DNA from: JAJFFW01 sp039197915
GTDB lineage: Bacteria > Pseudomonadota > Alphaproteobacteria > Caulobacterales > Parvularculaceae
DNA: 38,614 nucleotides
Assembly: GCA_039197915.1 (NCBI GenBank)
Contig: JBCCTV010000002.1
Span: 1 to 38,614, forward strand
Reading direction: 5' to 3'
Of the stretch, positions 1 to 8,809 are shown piece after piece. Within the stretch, counting starts at the first letter, position 1, and each line of letters begins with the position of its first letter. The position numbers and the translations under genes are program-made. The notes beneath the pieces were generated by a model that ran no database searches, had not been told where the DNA came from, and saw only the letters and a list, made by a program, of their open reading frames with translations.

Positions 1-581
1 GCAAGCGCTGCATCAACGCCCTCAACGACGATAGAAAACGCTCCCGCCTGATCGGCGGCGTTTGCTTCGGCAATAATTTCAACGCACTCCGCCTGGGTCC
101 GACCGCGCGCTCGGAACCCGCCAGTGACGTTGACCGCCTGTGGCCGAAGGCCAACATGGGCCATTACGGGCACGCCGCGCTCGACCAAAAACGCAATCGT
201 TTCTGCGGCGTGACGCCCGCTTTCAAGCTTAATCGCCTGGGCGCCGCTTTCACCGAGCAGTCTCGATGCATTTTCGAACGCTTGTGCGGGCGACGCCTCA
301 TAACTGCCAAACGGCATATCCACGACAACGAGCGCCTTAGCGCTACCGCGCATCACGGCGCGCGCATGCATGATCATCATGTCGACGGTGACGCCGAGCG
401 TTGTATCGAGCCCATGCACCACCATGGCTGCGCTATCGCCAACCAGCAAAATATCACAATGGGGATCGAGCAGCCGCGCCAGCGGCGCATCATAAGCAGT
501 CAGGCATACGAGAGGGTCGCCGCCCTTACGCGCATAAACCTCCGTTGCCGAGAGGCGTTTGGCGGAAATCTGAACAGACAC
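1..581 (-). CDS. panB: 3-methyl-2-oxobutanoate hydroxymethyltransferase PanB (C-terminus cut off by window edge)
   Basis: PanB transfers a hydroxymethyl group from methylene-tetrahydrofolate to alpha-ketoisovalerate, giving ketopantoate, the first committed step of pantothenate and CoA synthesis. The reverse-strand translation shows the family blocks in order: LTAYDAP near the N-terminus, the metal-binding LLVGDSAAMVVHG, the DMPFGSYE block, IKLESG, and VPVMAHVGLRPQ followed by a GGF motif. About 193 residues are present and the remainder lies left of base 1. The chosen start is a GTG at 581, preceded by a GAGAGG Shine-Dalgarno-like stretch; it gives an N-terminus (MSVQISAKRLS, then ARKGG) like other alphaproteobacterial PanB. 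The open frame runs further upstream without an obvious better start. The GNAT gene lies about 90 bp upstream on the same strand. Confidence 0.93.
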   Translation of the reverse strand, partial: MSVQISAKRLSATEVYARKGGDPLVCLTAYDAPLARLLDPHCDILLVGDSAAMVVHGLDTTLGVTVDMMIMHARAVMRGSAKALVVVDMPFGSYEASPAQAFENASRLLGESGAQAIKLESGRHAAETIAFLVERGVPVMAHVGLRPQAVNVTGGFRARGRTQAECVEIIAEANAADQAGAFSIVVEGVDAAL

Positions 582-674
582 GGCGCCTCTCAACTGCTGG
601 GCGAAGGAGAATGCACCATGCGCTTTCTCAGTGGTGCGGGTTGACGCTCTTGCAGATAGCAGTTTTCGACCGGG

Positions 675-1229
675 TTACAACGCTTTACGCATCAGCGTGA
701 CGAGGTTTGGCACACCGTTCGCGCCTGTGTTTCGGTGATAATCGAAGGGCTCATACCCCCGCGCCCGGTAAAGCGGCTCTCCAGCTTCCGTTGATCCGAG
801 CTCGATCCATGAATATCCAGCGTCCCGCGCAGCGTTTTCACCGAGCGTCAGAAGATACGTGCCGACGCCGCAGCGTGTCCAAGACGGATGCGTGTACATT
901 GCCCGGATGCGCGCCGCGCCATCTGTTGGATCAACTTTCGTGTCGTCGCGTCCGGCGACTTGGTCGCCGCCATAAAGCGTGCTGCGCCAACTCCACCCGC
1001 CGCAACCTGCAATGTCAGAGCGCGTGGGATCTGGCTCGACCGGGAGCACTAAAAAGTAGGTTCCATCGTCAATCAGAGTCGTGTCGAGGCCCATGGTCTC
1101 GCGCGCCGCAGCAACGCCGGCTTCATCGAGGAAGCCCTTCATGTTTTCGACGATCGCCGCATCCATCAGCGCCAGGATTGAGGGGATGTCGTCTCGCGTC
1201 GCCACGCGCCATGTGAAGGGCTCGACCAT
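675..1229 (-). CDS. GNAT-family N-acetyltransferase
   Basis: This 184-residue protein is a single-domain GCN5-related acetyltransferase, which moves an acetyl group from acetyl-CoA to an amine; the substrate cannot be told. The N-terminal strand-helix (WRVATRDDIPSILALMDAA) is typical. The acetyl-CoA-binding motif A appears as MYTHPSWTRCGVGTYLL in the second half, and the C-terminal motif B region reads YRARGYEPFDYH. The ATG at 1229 has only a weak ribosome-binding site but matches where the family fold begins. It is on the same strand as panB, so co-transcription is possible, though the 93-bp gap leaves this open. Confidence 0.85.
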   Translation of the reverse strand: MVEPFTWRVATRDDIPSILALMDAAIVENMKGFLDEAGVAAARETMGLDTTLIDDGTYFLVLPVEPDPTRSDIAGCGGWSWRSTLYGGDQVAGRDDTKVDPTDGAARIRAMYTHPSWTRCGVGTYLLTLGENAARDAGYSWIELGSTEAGEPLYRARGYEPFDYHRNTGANGVPNLVTLMRKAL

Positions 1230-1346
1230 GAGTAAGCCTTTTAATTCAGTGTGCCGCTTACGGATTATGACCTGCGAAGGCTAAAACGAAAACTCGATAT
1301 TGCAGAGGGACGGCTCGACTAATGGATTGACTTTCGACGGCCTTGC

Positions 1347-1874
1347 CTAATGGCCCTCGTACGATACCAAAGCAACCACGTCCTTGCCCCGCGCGCGCAA
1401 GCGATCGGCGCCGCCAAGGTCCGGCAGATCAACAACAAACGAGCATAACTCAACCACCGCGCCAGCCCGCTCAAGCAGGTTCAGACCAGCGATCGCGGTG
1501 CCGCCGGTTGCGATCAAATCATCAACGAGCAAAACGCGTTCGCCCTCTTTGACAGCGTCCACGTGGATCTCAACCTCATCGACGCCGTATTCCAATTCGT
1601 AGCTTTCGCTGATTGTTTCCGCCGGGAGCTTTCCTTTCTTGCGGATCGGCACAAAGCCAACGGACAATTGGTGTGCGATGGCGCCGCCTAAAATGAAGCC
1701 GCGCGCTTCAATGCCAGAGACCTTATCGATTTTCTTACCGGCGAGCGGCTGCACCATTTCATCGACCGCGCGACGGAAGCCGCGCGCATCGGTGATCAAC
1801 GTTGTGATATCGCGAAAGATGATCCCCGGCTTTGGATAGTCCGGGATCGATCGAATGGTGTCTCGAATGTCCAT
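1347..1874 (-). CDS. apt: adenine phosphoribosyltransferase
   Basis: Apt salvages adenine by joining it to PRPP to make AMP in the cytoplasm. The protein of 175 residues starts with MDIRDTIRSIPDYPKPGI and the FRDITTLI block, both diagnostic of Apt. It carries ARGFILGGAIA and the PRPP-binding loop VLLVDDLIATGGT in the second half. The ATG at 1874 is preferred over an in-frame TTG 21 bases upstream because it gives the standard Apt N-terminus. It follows the TadG-like pair on the same strand, with a gap of about 140 bp and no clear terminator. Confidence 0.95.
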   Translation of the reverse strand: MDIRDTIRSIPDYPKPGIIFRDITTLITDARGFRRAVDEMVQPLAGKKIDKVSGIEARGFILGGAIAHQLSVGFVPIRKKGKLPAETISESYELEYGVDEVEIHVDAVKEGERVLLVDDLIATGGTAIAGLNLLERAGAVVELCSFVVDLPDLGGADRLRARGKDVVALVSYEGH

Positions 1875-2015
1875 AACGGCGATAGGAAACACCAACTGGC
1901 GCTGCAGCGCAAGAAACCGTCTTCAACAGCGCCATGACTGAGTATTTTTCGCGTGACCCCGTCGCGTTTCGCCGCCGCCGGTAGATCGCCTTCAGGTGAG
2001 ACGTGAAACTCGTGC

Positions 2016-3533
2016 CTACGATGTAAGCGAGAGTTCCGTTAGGCTGTTGCCGATGTCTTTAAATGCATCCAAGAGCCCGTTCGCGTTTTTTGCGTCGTAG
2101 TAAAGCGACGGCTCCGTCGCGCAGGCCTGGAGCAGGTTTTTGATTGTGTTGTCATCGACCTCAAAAGCGATTGAATACACCCGGATACCGGCAGCTTTGA
2201 TTTCGTCACAAAGGTCTTCTGTGAAGGTATTCGCGTTTTGTGCATTGTTACCGTTGTGCTTCGGAAATCTCGCCGATTTCGTGTTTGCGCCATCGGTCAT
2301 GACGATCAGCGCTTTCTGTCCGCCATCTGCTTGCACGGAAGCGTAGGGCGCGCCTTCGGAGAAAGGCTCTCCGCTTGATAGCATGCGTAGGCCCCAGGTC
2401 AGTCCGGCTGGAATATAGGTGTTATTGCGCGCGCGCAGGCTGTCGATTTTGTCAACGATGTCGCCTTTCACACTCGTCAGTGGCAGGACTTCTTCGTTAC
2501 AGCGTTGGTTCATTAATCCGGGGACGCGGTTTCCGCCGGTATAGTTCCTGTCTTCCACATTGAGCGGCGCATCGCGCGAGCCAACACAGCCATGGAAACG
2601 AAACCATTGTGTCCGTGGCGTGCACACGCGCACCGGATCGCCGTCCTCATAAACCGGCACTTCTTCATCAACCCAGCGGGTGTCGCACTGGTTGCGTTGG
2701 CAAGGGAAGTCCCGACCGTCGCGCCGGCACGTAGAGGGGACGCGGCGACAGTTATAATCCTCACGCACGCTTCTGGTTTCAGTGCCAACCTGGCGGCGAT
2801 CTGGATACGTATCTTCGCAGCGATTTGTTGTCGTTGAGTAGTCTGCAGGGACATCAATCCAGGATTCGTTGCGTCGGGATTTACCGACATTCACATATTG
2901 CGCAAACGGCACAATCCCCATTTTGATGTTGGGGCGGCTAGAATTGTCAGGGATCAACGTGTTCACGAGGTCCGTCGCCGCCTGCTTCAGGGTCGACAAG
3001 CGATCGCCTTCCATCGACTTAGTGACGTCGAGCACCAGCATCGCCTCAAGGCTGCGCGGCGGCGCGACCTCCGCCACCGCCTTAACGAAAACCGGCAGCG
3101 CTTTCTTTCCGACGGCGCCGAGAATTGTTGTTGCGACCCCGCCCTCAACCTCGATGGAGTAAGTCGTCCCTGTAAAATCAAATTTAAACTTATCGATCGT
3201 CACGCCTTGCTGCGAGACGTCACTGGCGTCAAAATAATCCCGCGCGATGCGTTGCGCCTGCATCTTCGTCAATGAACCGTCCGTTGACCGACGGCGCGCA
3301 GCCGCCAAAAGCGCGGCATCGGCCGCCTCAGCCACTTGCGCTCGAACCATTGAGGTACGGACGACATCAACTGCAAGCCCCGTAGAAAACAGCAAGGGCA
3401 GGAACAGCATGGTGAAAATCATTGAGACGTTGCCGCGTTGGCGCCGCCTCGTGAGCCCGCGAAGTCGTAGTCGCAACTTGCCTGTAAAGTCTACGAGGCT
3501 GTGCTTAAAGCCGGCTGCGGATAAAAAAGACAT
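2016..3533 (-). CDS. TadG-like protein with N-terminal anchor and von Willebrand A domain (paralog 1)
   Basis: A 505-residue envelope protein. Residues 31-80 hold the Tad/TadE-TadG module: a basic RRRQRGN segment, a membrane helix at about 36-58 and the AQVAEAADAALLAAA signature. A von Willebrand A (vWA) domain starts near residue 161, with the metal-site motif DVTKS (D169, T171, S173) and the later VMTDGANT strand. Between them is an insert with eight cysteines (239, 262, 269, 278, 283, 304, 316, 345), which points to disulfides outside the cytoplasm. TadG-type proteins belong to the Flp/Tad pilus machinery, but no other tad gene is in the window, so an adhesin or envelope role is equally possible. 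It is closely related along its length to the gene just upstream; the two share the C-terminus SLTELSLTS. Confidence 0.85.
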   Translation of the reverse strand: MSFLSAAGFKHSLVDFTGKLRLRLRGLTRRRQRGNVSMIFTMLFLPLLFSTGLAVDVVRTSMVRAQVAEAADAALLAAARRRSTDGSLTKMQAQRIARDYFDASDVSQQGVTIDKFKFDFTGTTYSIEVEGGVATTILGAVGKKALPVFVKAVAEVAPPRSLEAMLVLDVTKSMEGDRLSTLKQAATDLVNTLIPDNSSRPNIKMGIVPFAQYVNVGKSRRNESWIDVPADYSTTTNRCEDTYPDRRQVGTETRSVREDYNCRRVPSTCRRDGRDFPCQRNQCDTRWVDEEVPVYEDGDPVRVCTPRTQWFRFHGCVGSRDAPLNVEDRNYTGGNRVPGLMNQRCNEEVLPLTSVKGDIVDKIDSLRARNNTYIPAGLTWGLRMLSSGEPFSEGAPYASVQADGGQKALIVMTDGANTKSARFPKHNGNNAQNANTFTEDLCDEIKAAGIRVYSIAFEVDDNTIKNLLQACATEPSLYYDAKNANGLLDAFKDIGNSLTELSLTS

Positions 3534-3610
3534 ACTGACTACTTTGCCAACTTAGGTGACAAGACGAGGCGGAACGGGACAAATGCCATTTCGTTCGCTT
3601 ACAAACGACC

Positions 3611-5140
3611 TTAACTCGTTAAACTCAATTCGGTGAGGCTGTCACCGATCTCCCTAAAGGCGTCGAGCAACGCTTGAGAGTTTGTGGCGTCGAAATAATT
3701 TGATGGCGTCGTCGCGCATTGCTGCAATAAGCCTTTGATCGTGTTGTCGGTAACCTCAAAAGCGATTGAGTAGACGCGGATGCCGCTGCCTTTGACTTCA
3801 TTGCAGACGCTCTCGGTCACCGTGTTAGCGTCCGTTGCGCTCGTCCCATCATGCTTGGGGAACGTCGCTGACTTTGTGTTGGCGCCATCGGTCATAACAA
3901 CGATCGCTTTAACGCCGCCGTCCGCTTGAATCTGCCCAAACGTGCTCGCTTCTGTAAACGGTTCGCCAGGCGATAAAAGCCTGAGCCCCCACTTCAGTCC
4001 CGGCGCGATGTAGGTGCTGCCGTTAGCATTGAGCGCGTCGATTTTGCTGATGATCGAAGACTTTGTATCCGTAAGCGGAAGAAGTTCTTCGTTACAAGAA
4101 ATATTCATGATGCCAGGCACGCGGTTAGCGCCAGTGTAATCACGGTCTTCTATGTTGAGGGGCGGATTGCGGGACCCGACGCATCCATTCCATCTCGTAT
4201 TAGATGTGACAGGATTACAAACGCGCACCGGATCGCCATTGTCATAGACCGGCACTTCCTTATCCACCATGCGTGTGTCGCACTGTTGTTGCTGGCACGG
4301 AAAGCTCCGTCCATCGCGCACGCAAGTTGATGGAACCTGTCGGCAGTTATAGTTTTCCGAAACGCGCCGGGTCGTTGTTCCAGTTTGGGTCCGATTGGGG
4401 AAAGTATCCGAGCAACTATTTGTGGTTATTGAGGAATCTGCAGGCACATCGATCCAGGGCTCGTTGCGCCGGCTCACACCGACATTGACGTACTGAGCAA
4501 ATGGTACAATGCCGACTTTGACGTTGCCGCCAACACCCGTATCCGGAATCAACTTATTGATAAGATTGGTCGCAGCGGTTTTCAGCGTTGAAATTCGGCT
4601 GCCCTCCATCGATGTCGTGACATCCAGCACAAGGACGGCTTCCAGATTTGCAGGCGGCGACACCGTCGCGGTGGAAATAACATTAATCGGCAACTTGGGA
4701 CGACCAACGGCCCCTAAAATGCTGGTCTTGACGTCGCCGTTGACGGTGATCGTGTAATCGTTGTCAGTAAAATTAAACGCAAACGCTGAAATGTTGACGC
4801 CGGCGTTTTGGATGTCGCTCGCGTCAAAATAGTCCCGCGCGATTTGCTGCGCCTGGGCCTGGGTTAGGGTCGGATCAATTGACCGCCGCCGCGCTGCCGC
4901 CAGCAAGGCCGCGTCAGCCGCCTCAGCGACCTGGGCGCGCACGAGTGTTAAACGTACAAAATCAACGGCAATGCCTGCTGAAAAAATCAGGGGGAAAACG
5001 ACGATGCCGAACATCATGGCGACGTTGCCGCGCTGGCGCTTGCGTCGTGCGGCTTCGTTTCGTGTCGCCAGCCCGTTCATTTTCCATTCCTTTGGCTTAA
5101 GAACGGAAGGATTTTCGCGGTTCATCAAAAAGCGGCGCAT
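3611..5140 (-). CDS. TadG-like protein with N-terminal anchor and von Willebrand A domain (paralog 2)
   Basis: The upstream member of the tandem pair, 509 residues. It has the same architecture: a basic RRKRQRGN segment, a membrane helix at about 39-62, the AQVAEAADAALLAAA signature, a vWA domain beginning near residue 165 with DVTTS (D173, T175, S177), and an insert with eight cysteines matching those of paralog 1. The ATG at 5140 is chosen because GGAGGGAG lies at good spacing before it; longer starts (ATG 5158, GTG 5206) lack this. The gap to paralog 1 is 77 bp with no clear terminator, so the two are probably co-transcribed. Amino-acid similarity is high throughout, but the DNA differs at many positions, so the duplication is not recent. 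Confidence 0.85.
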   Translation of the reverse strand: MRRFLMNRENPSVLKPKEWKMNGLATRNEAARRKRQRGNVAMMFGIVVFPLIFSAGIAVDFVRLTLVRAQVAEAADAALLAAARRRSIDPTLTQAQAQQIARDYFDASDIQNAGVNISAFAFNFTDNDYTITVNGDVKTSILGAVGRPKLPINVISTATVSPPANLEAVLVLDVTTSMEGSRISTLKTAATNLINKLIPDTGVGGNVKVGIVPFAQYVNVGVSRRNEPWIDVPADSSITTNSCSDTFPNRTQTGTTTRRVSENYNCRQVPSTCVRDGRSFPCQQQQCDTRMVDKEVPVYDNGDPVRVCNPVTSNTRWNGCVGSRNPPLNIEDRDYTGANRVPGIMNISCNEELLPLTDTKSSIISKIDALNANGSTYIAPGLKWGLRLLSPGEPFTEASTFGQIQADGGVKAIVVMTDGANTKSATFPKHDGTSATDANTVTESVCNEVKGSGIRVYSIAFEVTDNTIKGLLQQCATTPSNYFDATNSQALLDAFREIGDSLTELSLTS

Positions 5141-5342
5141 GCTGCAAGCTCCCTCCATGCGCTGGGCGAACGCCCGCGCAGCAGAATTTTGACGCCGGCG
5201 GATCACCGGCTTTCACGCGTGACATTGCAGACAATTTGCCAAGATTTTTTTAACGAAACGGCGTTGAAGGTTAATGGCAGTCTTGTCGGTTGGTGAATGT
5301 TTCACCTTGCGGCGCGCCGCCCCTTGCGCCATGCCCTGTGCC

Positions 5343-6125
5343 ATGTCGGTACAAACTGTTTCAGATGGCCCGCTGAAGATTATAACCATCAACCGGCCTG
5401 AACGCCGGAACGCCGTCGATCGGCCAACCGCTGAGGCTCTCGCACGAGCATTCAGGGAATTCGACGCCGATCCCCATCAATCATGCGCAATTTTGACCGG
5501 CGCCGGCGGCGCCTTTTGCGCTGGCGCAGATCTAAAGGCGATTTCCTCGGGTAACGGCAATCGAATGGACGCTGCCGGCGATGGTCCAATGGGACCGACC
5601 CGACTGGCGCTTTCGAAACCCGTAATCGCGGCAATTGAAGGTCCTGCCGTCGCCGGCGGACTGGAGCTAGCCCTGTGGTGCGACCTGCGCGTAGTCGCAA
5701 GCGACGCCGTGTTCGGTGTTTACTGCCGGCGCTTTGGCGTCCCACTTGTGGACGGAGGCACGGTGCGTTTGCCACGCTTAATCGGGGCATCGCGCGCCCT
5801 CGATATGATCATCACGGGTCGTTCGGTCACCGCAGAGGACGCCTTTATTTGGGGGCTTGCAAACCGGGTAACGCCGCCGGGAGAGGCGCTCAACCACGCG
5901 ATCGCTTTGGCGAAGGAAATTTCCGCCCTCCCCCAAACCTGCCTGCGCAATGATCGAAAAAGCGCGTTGCAACAGTGGTCTCTGCCTGAGACTGACGCAT
6001 TAGCTGCGGAATTCGCGCTTGGGATGGCGACCCTCGAATCGGGTGAGACTCTGCAAGGCGCACAGAAATTTGCGGACGGCGCTGGCAGAAGCGGCGCGCG
6101 CGTTGATACGGAGACGAACGACTGA
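5343..6125 (+). CDS. crotonase / enoyl-CoA hydratase-isomerase family protein
   Basis: A 260-residue crotonase-fold enzyme acting on an acyl-CoA substrate. The oxyanion-hole segments are clear: GGAFCAGADLKAIS and AIEGPAVAGGLELALWCDL. The first catalytic glutamate of classical enoyl-CoA hydratase (in GGxE) is present. The position of the second, normally in a PE motif 20 residues later, is a cysteine (FGVYCRRFGVPLVDGG), so standard hydration is doubtful; the CRRFGVPLVDGGTVRLPRLIG-type block marks a recognised crotonase subgroup of unclear reaction. The ATG at 5343 is preferred over an earlier start at 5274 because it puts the protein start just before the first family block. Its TGA overlaps the parE ATG by one base, so the two are likely translationally coupled. 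Confidence 0.85.
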   Translation: MSVQTVSDGPLKIITINRPERRNAVDRPTAEALARAFREFDADPHQSCAILTGAGGAFCAGADLKAISSGNGNRMDAAGDGPMGPTRLALSKPVIAAIEGPAVAGGLELALWCDLRVVASDAVFGVYCRRFGVPLVDGGTVRLPRLIGASRALDMIITGRSVTAEDAFIWGLANRVTPPGEALNHAIALAKEISALPQTCLRNDRKSALQQWSLPETDALAAEFALGMATLESGETLQGAQKFADGAGRSGARVDTETND

Positions 6126-8116
6126 TGGCGGCAAGAGCGGCGGCGCGAAAAGCAACAGCTTCGAAAGAAGACGGCTATTCCGCAAAAGACATCGAAGTCC
6201 TTGAAGGCCTGGAGCCGGTGCGCAAACGGCCGGGGATGTATATTGGCGGAACAGACGAACGCGCCCTGCACCATCTCTTTGCGGAAGTTCTCGATAACTC
6301 GATGGACGAGGCCGTCGCAGGCCACGCAAGCCGCATCGAAGTCGAACTCTTCGAAGACGGTTTTTTGAGCGTCACCGACAATGGCCGCGGCATTCCAGTT
6401 GATCCGCACCCAAAGTTTAAAAAGAAGTCCGCGCTTGAAGTTATCATGACAACGCTTCATGCCGGCGGTAAATTTGATGGCGACGCCTACCAGACTTCTG
6501 GCGGTTTGCACGGCGTCGGGGTATCTGTCGTGAACGCGCTCGCCGATACGCTAACGGTTGAGGTGTGTCGTAAGCAAACGATGTGGCGCCAGGATTATGG
6601 GCGCGGGCTTCCCGTTTCGAAGTTGAAGAAAGTTGGGCCGGCGCCGAACAAGCGCGGAACAACGGTAAAATTCCATCCGGACCCAGATATATTTGGTTCG
6701 CGCGCCTCCTTTAAGCCGCACCGCCTCTACAAGATGGCGCGGTCAAAGGCTTATCTCTTCGCCGGTGTTGAAATAAGGTGGAAATGCGCGCCGTCGCTGA
6801 TCAAGGACGACACACCGGCCGAGGCGGTTCTTCAGTTCAAAAATGGATTGGCCGACTACCTAAAAAGCCTAGCGGATGGGAAACCGACGGTTACGGACGA
6901 TATGTTTGCCGGACGCATTGAGAAAACCGAAGGCGGCGGACATGGAAATGTTGAGTGGGCGGTTGTCTGGGGGGCTGCCGGATTTGGTGAAGCGGACGGG
7001 TTTGTCCACTCCTATTGCAATACTGTTCCAACGCCGGAGGGCGGCACGCACGAGGCGGGGCTGCGCGCTGCGTTGACCAAGGGCTTGAAGGCCTATGCAG
7101 AGCTTGCTGGCAATAAAAAGGGCATCGCCGTTACCGCCGAAGACGCCATTGGCTCCGCGGGCGCGCTCTTGTCGGTTTTTGTCCGAAACCCAGAGTTTCA
7201 GGGCCAAACAAAGGACAAGCTCGCAACCGCCGAGGCTCAGAAAATCGCAGAAGCTGCAATCCGTCCCGCCTTTGACCACTGGCTCGCGGCGGACGCAAAG
7301 AGAGCACAGACGCTTCTTGATTGGGTCATTGAACGCGCGGAAGACCGGCAACGGCGACGGCGAGAAAAAGAGGTCTCACGCGCCGCCGCGACGCGCAAAC
7401 TTCGGCTTCCCGGCAAGCTCGCCGATTGCACCCAAAAGGAACGTACGGGAACTGAAATTTTTCTGGTCGAAGGCGATAGCGCCGGCGGATCAGCAAAACA
7501 AGCGCGCGATCGCGCCCGACAGGCCATACTCCCGTTGCGCGGAAAGGTGCTAAATGTAGCCTCCGCTTCGCGAGACAAAATTACGCAAAACCAGGAGATC
7601 CTGGATATTGCGCAAGCACTCGGCGTCGGATTAAGCGCCCGGTTTGATGTTGATGATCTGCGCTACGAGAAAATCATCATCATGACAGATGCGGATGTTG
7701 ATGGGGCGCACATCGCTGCCCTGCTCATCACGTTTTTCCACCAGGAGATGCCGGGCCTGATAAAGTCAGGACGTCTATACCTCGCTCAACCGCCCTTGTT
7801 CCGTCTCTCAGCGGGCGGAAAAACCGTTTACGCGATGGACGAAGACGCGCGGGATAAGCTTTTGAAATCCGAGTTTAAGTCGAACCAAAAAGTTGAGGTC
7901 AGTCGCTTCAAAGGCCTTGGCGAGATGAACCCGGCTCAGTTGAAAGAAACGACCATGTCGCCCGCAACACGCACGCTGGCGCGCGTCGAAATCCCCGAGG
8001 ACGCCCACGAAAACGCGGCAAATTTGGTTGATCGATTAATGGGCAAAAAAGCCGAACCGCGCTTTCACTTCATTCAAGAAAACGCGGCTTTCGCGCGAGA
8101 AGCGCTTGATATTTAG
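6125..8116 (+). CDS. parE: DNA topoisomerase IV subunit B
   Basis: ParE is the ATPase subunit of topoisomerase IV, which with ParC unlinks replicated chromosomes. The 663-residue protein shows the GHKL ATPase motifs: EVLDNSMDEA (about 54-63), DNGRGIPV and GGLHGVGVSVVNAL. The TOPRIM domain follows, with LVEGDSAGGSAKQARDR, the metal-binding DADVDGAHI and the C-terminal FKGLGEMNPAQL block. Length and the N-terminal VLEGLEPVRKRPGMYIGG favour ParE over GyrB, which is usually longer. It overlaps the crotonase gene by one base and ends 20 bp before a convergent small gene. parC is not in the window. Confidence 0.96.
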   Translation: MAARAAARKATASKEDGYSAKDIEVLEGLEPVRKRPGMYIGGTDERALHHLFAEVLDNSMDEAVAGHASRIEVELFEDGFLSVTDNGRGIPVDPHPKFKKKSALEVIMTTLHAGGKFDGDAYQTSGGLHGVGVSVVNALADTLTVEVCRKQTMWRQDYGRGLPVSKLKKVGPAPNKRGTTVKFHPDPDIFGSRASFKPHRLYKMARSKAYLFAGVEIRWKCAPSLIKDDTPAEAVLQFKNGLADYLKSLADGKPTVTDDMFAGRIEKTEGGGHGNVEWAVVWGAAGFGEADGFVHSYCNTVPTPEGGTHEAGLRAALTKGLKAYAELAGNKKGIAVTAEDAIGSAGALLSVFVRNPEFQGQTKDKLATAEAQKIAEAAIRPAFDHWLAADAKRAQTLLDWVIERAEDRQRRRREKEVSRAAATRKLRLPGKLADCTQKERTGTEIFLVEGDSAGGSAKQARDRARQAILPLRGKVLNVASASRDKITQNQEILDIAQALGVGLSARFDVDDLRYEKIIIMTDADVDGAHIAALLITFFHQEMPGLIKSGRLYLAQPPLFRLSAGGKTVYAMDEDARDKLLKSEFKSNQKVEVSRFKGLGEMNPAQLKETTMSPATRTLARVEIPEDAHENAANLVDRLMGKKAEPRFHFIQENAAFAREALDI

Positions 8117-8136
8117 CGCGCGTGGAAATGGCTTAA

Positions 8137-8352
8137 TCAAGAACTTTCGCGCTTTACAAATGTGACAGCGAACAACGGGTCGCCATCAAATAGGTCTTGC
8201 GGCTCGCCAACGCCCTCAATCATTTTCATGACGCGTGGGGTAATCGACCCTTCCATACGGTAGCCCCGCTCGGCCATTTTCCCGCGGTGAAACTCAAGCG
8301 CTGCGGCCGTGAACTCGCGCGCTAAGATGGTGATGCGTTCCGGGTCGGACAT
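8137..8352 (-). CDS. small protein of unknown function (71 aa)
   Basis: I do not recognise this family. The ATG at 8352 has an AGGA about eight bases upstream. The 71-residue product is soluble, with a helical, charged first half (ILAREFTAAALEFHRGKMAERGYRMEG) and a C-terminal half that reads like a strand-turn-strand. There is no signal peptide, membrane segment or metal motif. It is convergent with parE, 20 bp away. The codon pattern and ribosome-binding site look real, but the function is unknown. Confidence 0.65.
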   Translation of the reverse strand: MSDPERITILAREFTAAALEFHRGKMAERGYRMEGSITPRVMKMIEGVGEPQDLFDGDPLFAVTFVKRESS

Positions 8353-8809
8353 GAGTGGTTCCTACTTGGCTCAGCTGTTGATACGGAGCCAGGAATATGG
8401 CGAGCCTCGCCGAACTTGTCCATGGCGCGTAATCAGCGCCCTCCTTCCTTTCGGAGCAATTGACGGGAGTACCAGCACGACTATTTAAACCAGCCGATGT
8501 TGATGGGCATAACGCCAGACCAGTGCGTTAGGCCAGTGCGTTAGGCCAGTGCGTCAGACCAGTGCGTTAGGCCAGTGCGTCAGACCAGTGCGTTAGGCCA
8601 GTGCGTCAGTCCAGCGCGTCCGGCAAAACCCGCGGCGGTATCGCGGCGCTACACTATAAATTATGCCGTACCGAGAATATGCGGGGCCACAGCAGAAGCA
8701 GTTACATGTGCATTTTATCGAGATTTGATATTTAAGGCCCCTGAGCCTATTTCAACACAATGCGTTACATGATTAATGCCTCGTTCATTTCAGCTGGGAC
8801 CGGAAACCC
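8353..8809. other. 457-bp intergenic region with a tandem repeat array
   Basis: No convincing gene lies here; an open frame across 8575-8772 runs partly through the repeats and has no protein character. The region holds eight 13-bp tandem repeats at 8520-8623, then a less GC-rich stretch containing actataaatta near 8653. That stretch could be part of a promoter for the DUF2905 gene, but no confident -35/-10 pair is visible. Confidence 0.6.
8520..8623. repeat. eight 13-bp tandem repeats (A-A-B-A-B-A-B'-C)
   Basis: The unit is ccagtgcgttagg (form A) or ccagtgcgtcaga (form B). The order is A, A, B, A, B, A, a B variant ending in t, and a last degenerate copy ccagcgcgtccgg. The A-B alternation means part of the array is a 26-bp higher-order repeat, so it probably grew by duplication of an A-B dimer. 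A 13-bp unit would shift reading frame with each copy, so it is non-coding. It sits between two oppositely oriented small genes. Confidence 0.92.

Noticed and set aside
5207..5342. CtrA site upstream of the TadG-like or crotonase genes
   Set aside because: TTAA words occur but are not spaced by seven bases.
6125..8116. GyrB
   Set aside because: Length and N-terminal motifs fit ParE better than the longer GyrB.
8520..8623. CRISPR array
   Set aside because: The 13-bp units are directly adjacent with no spacers, and there are no cas genes.
8575..8772. Open frame of 65 codons
   Set aside because: It runs partly through the 13-bp repeats, has no ribosome-binding site, and no protein character.
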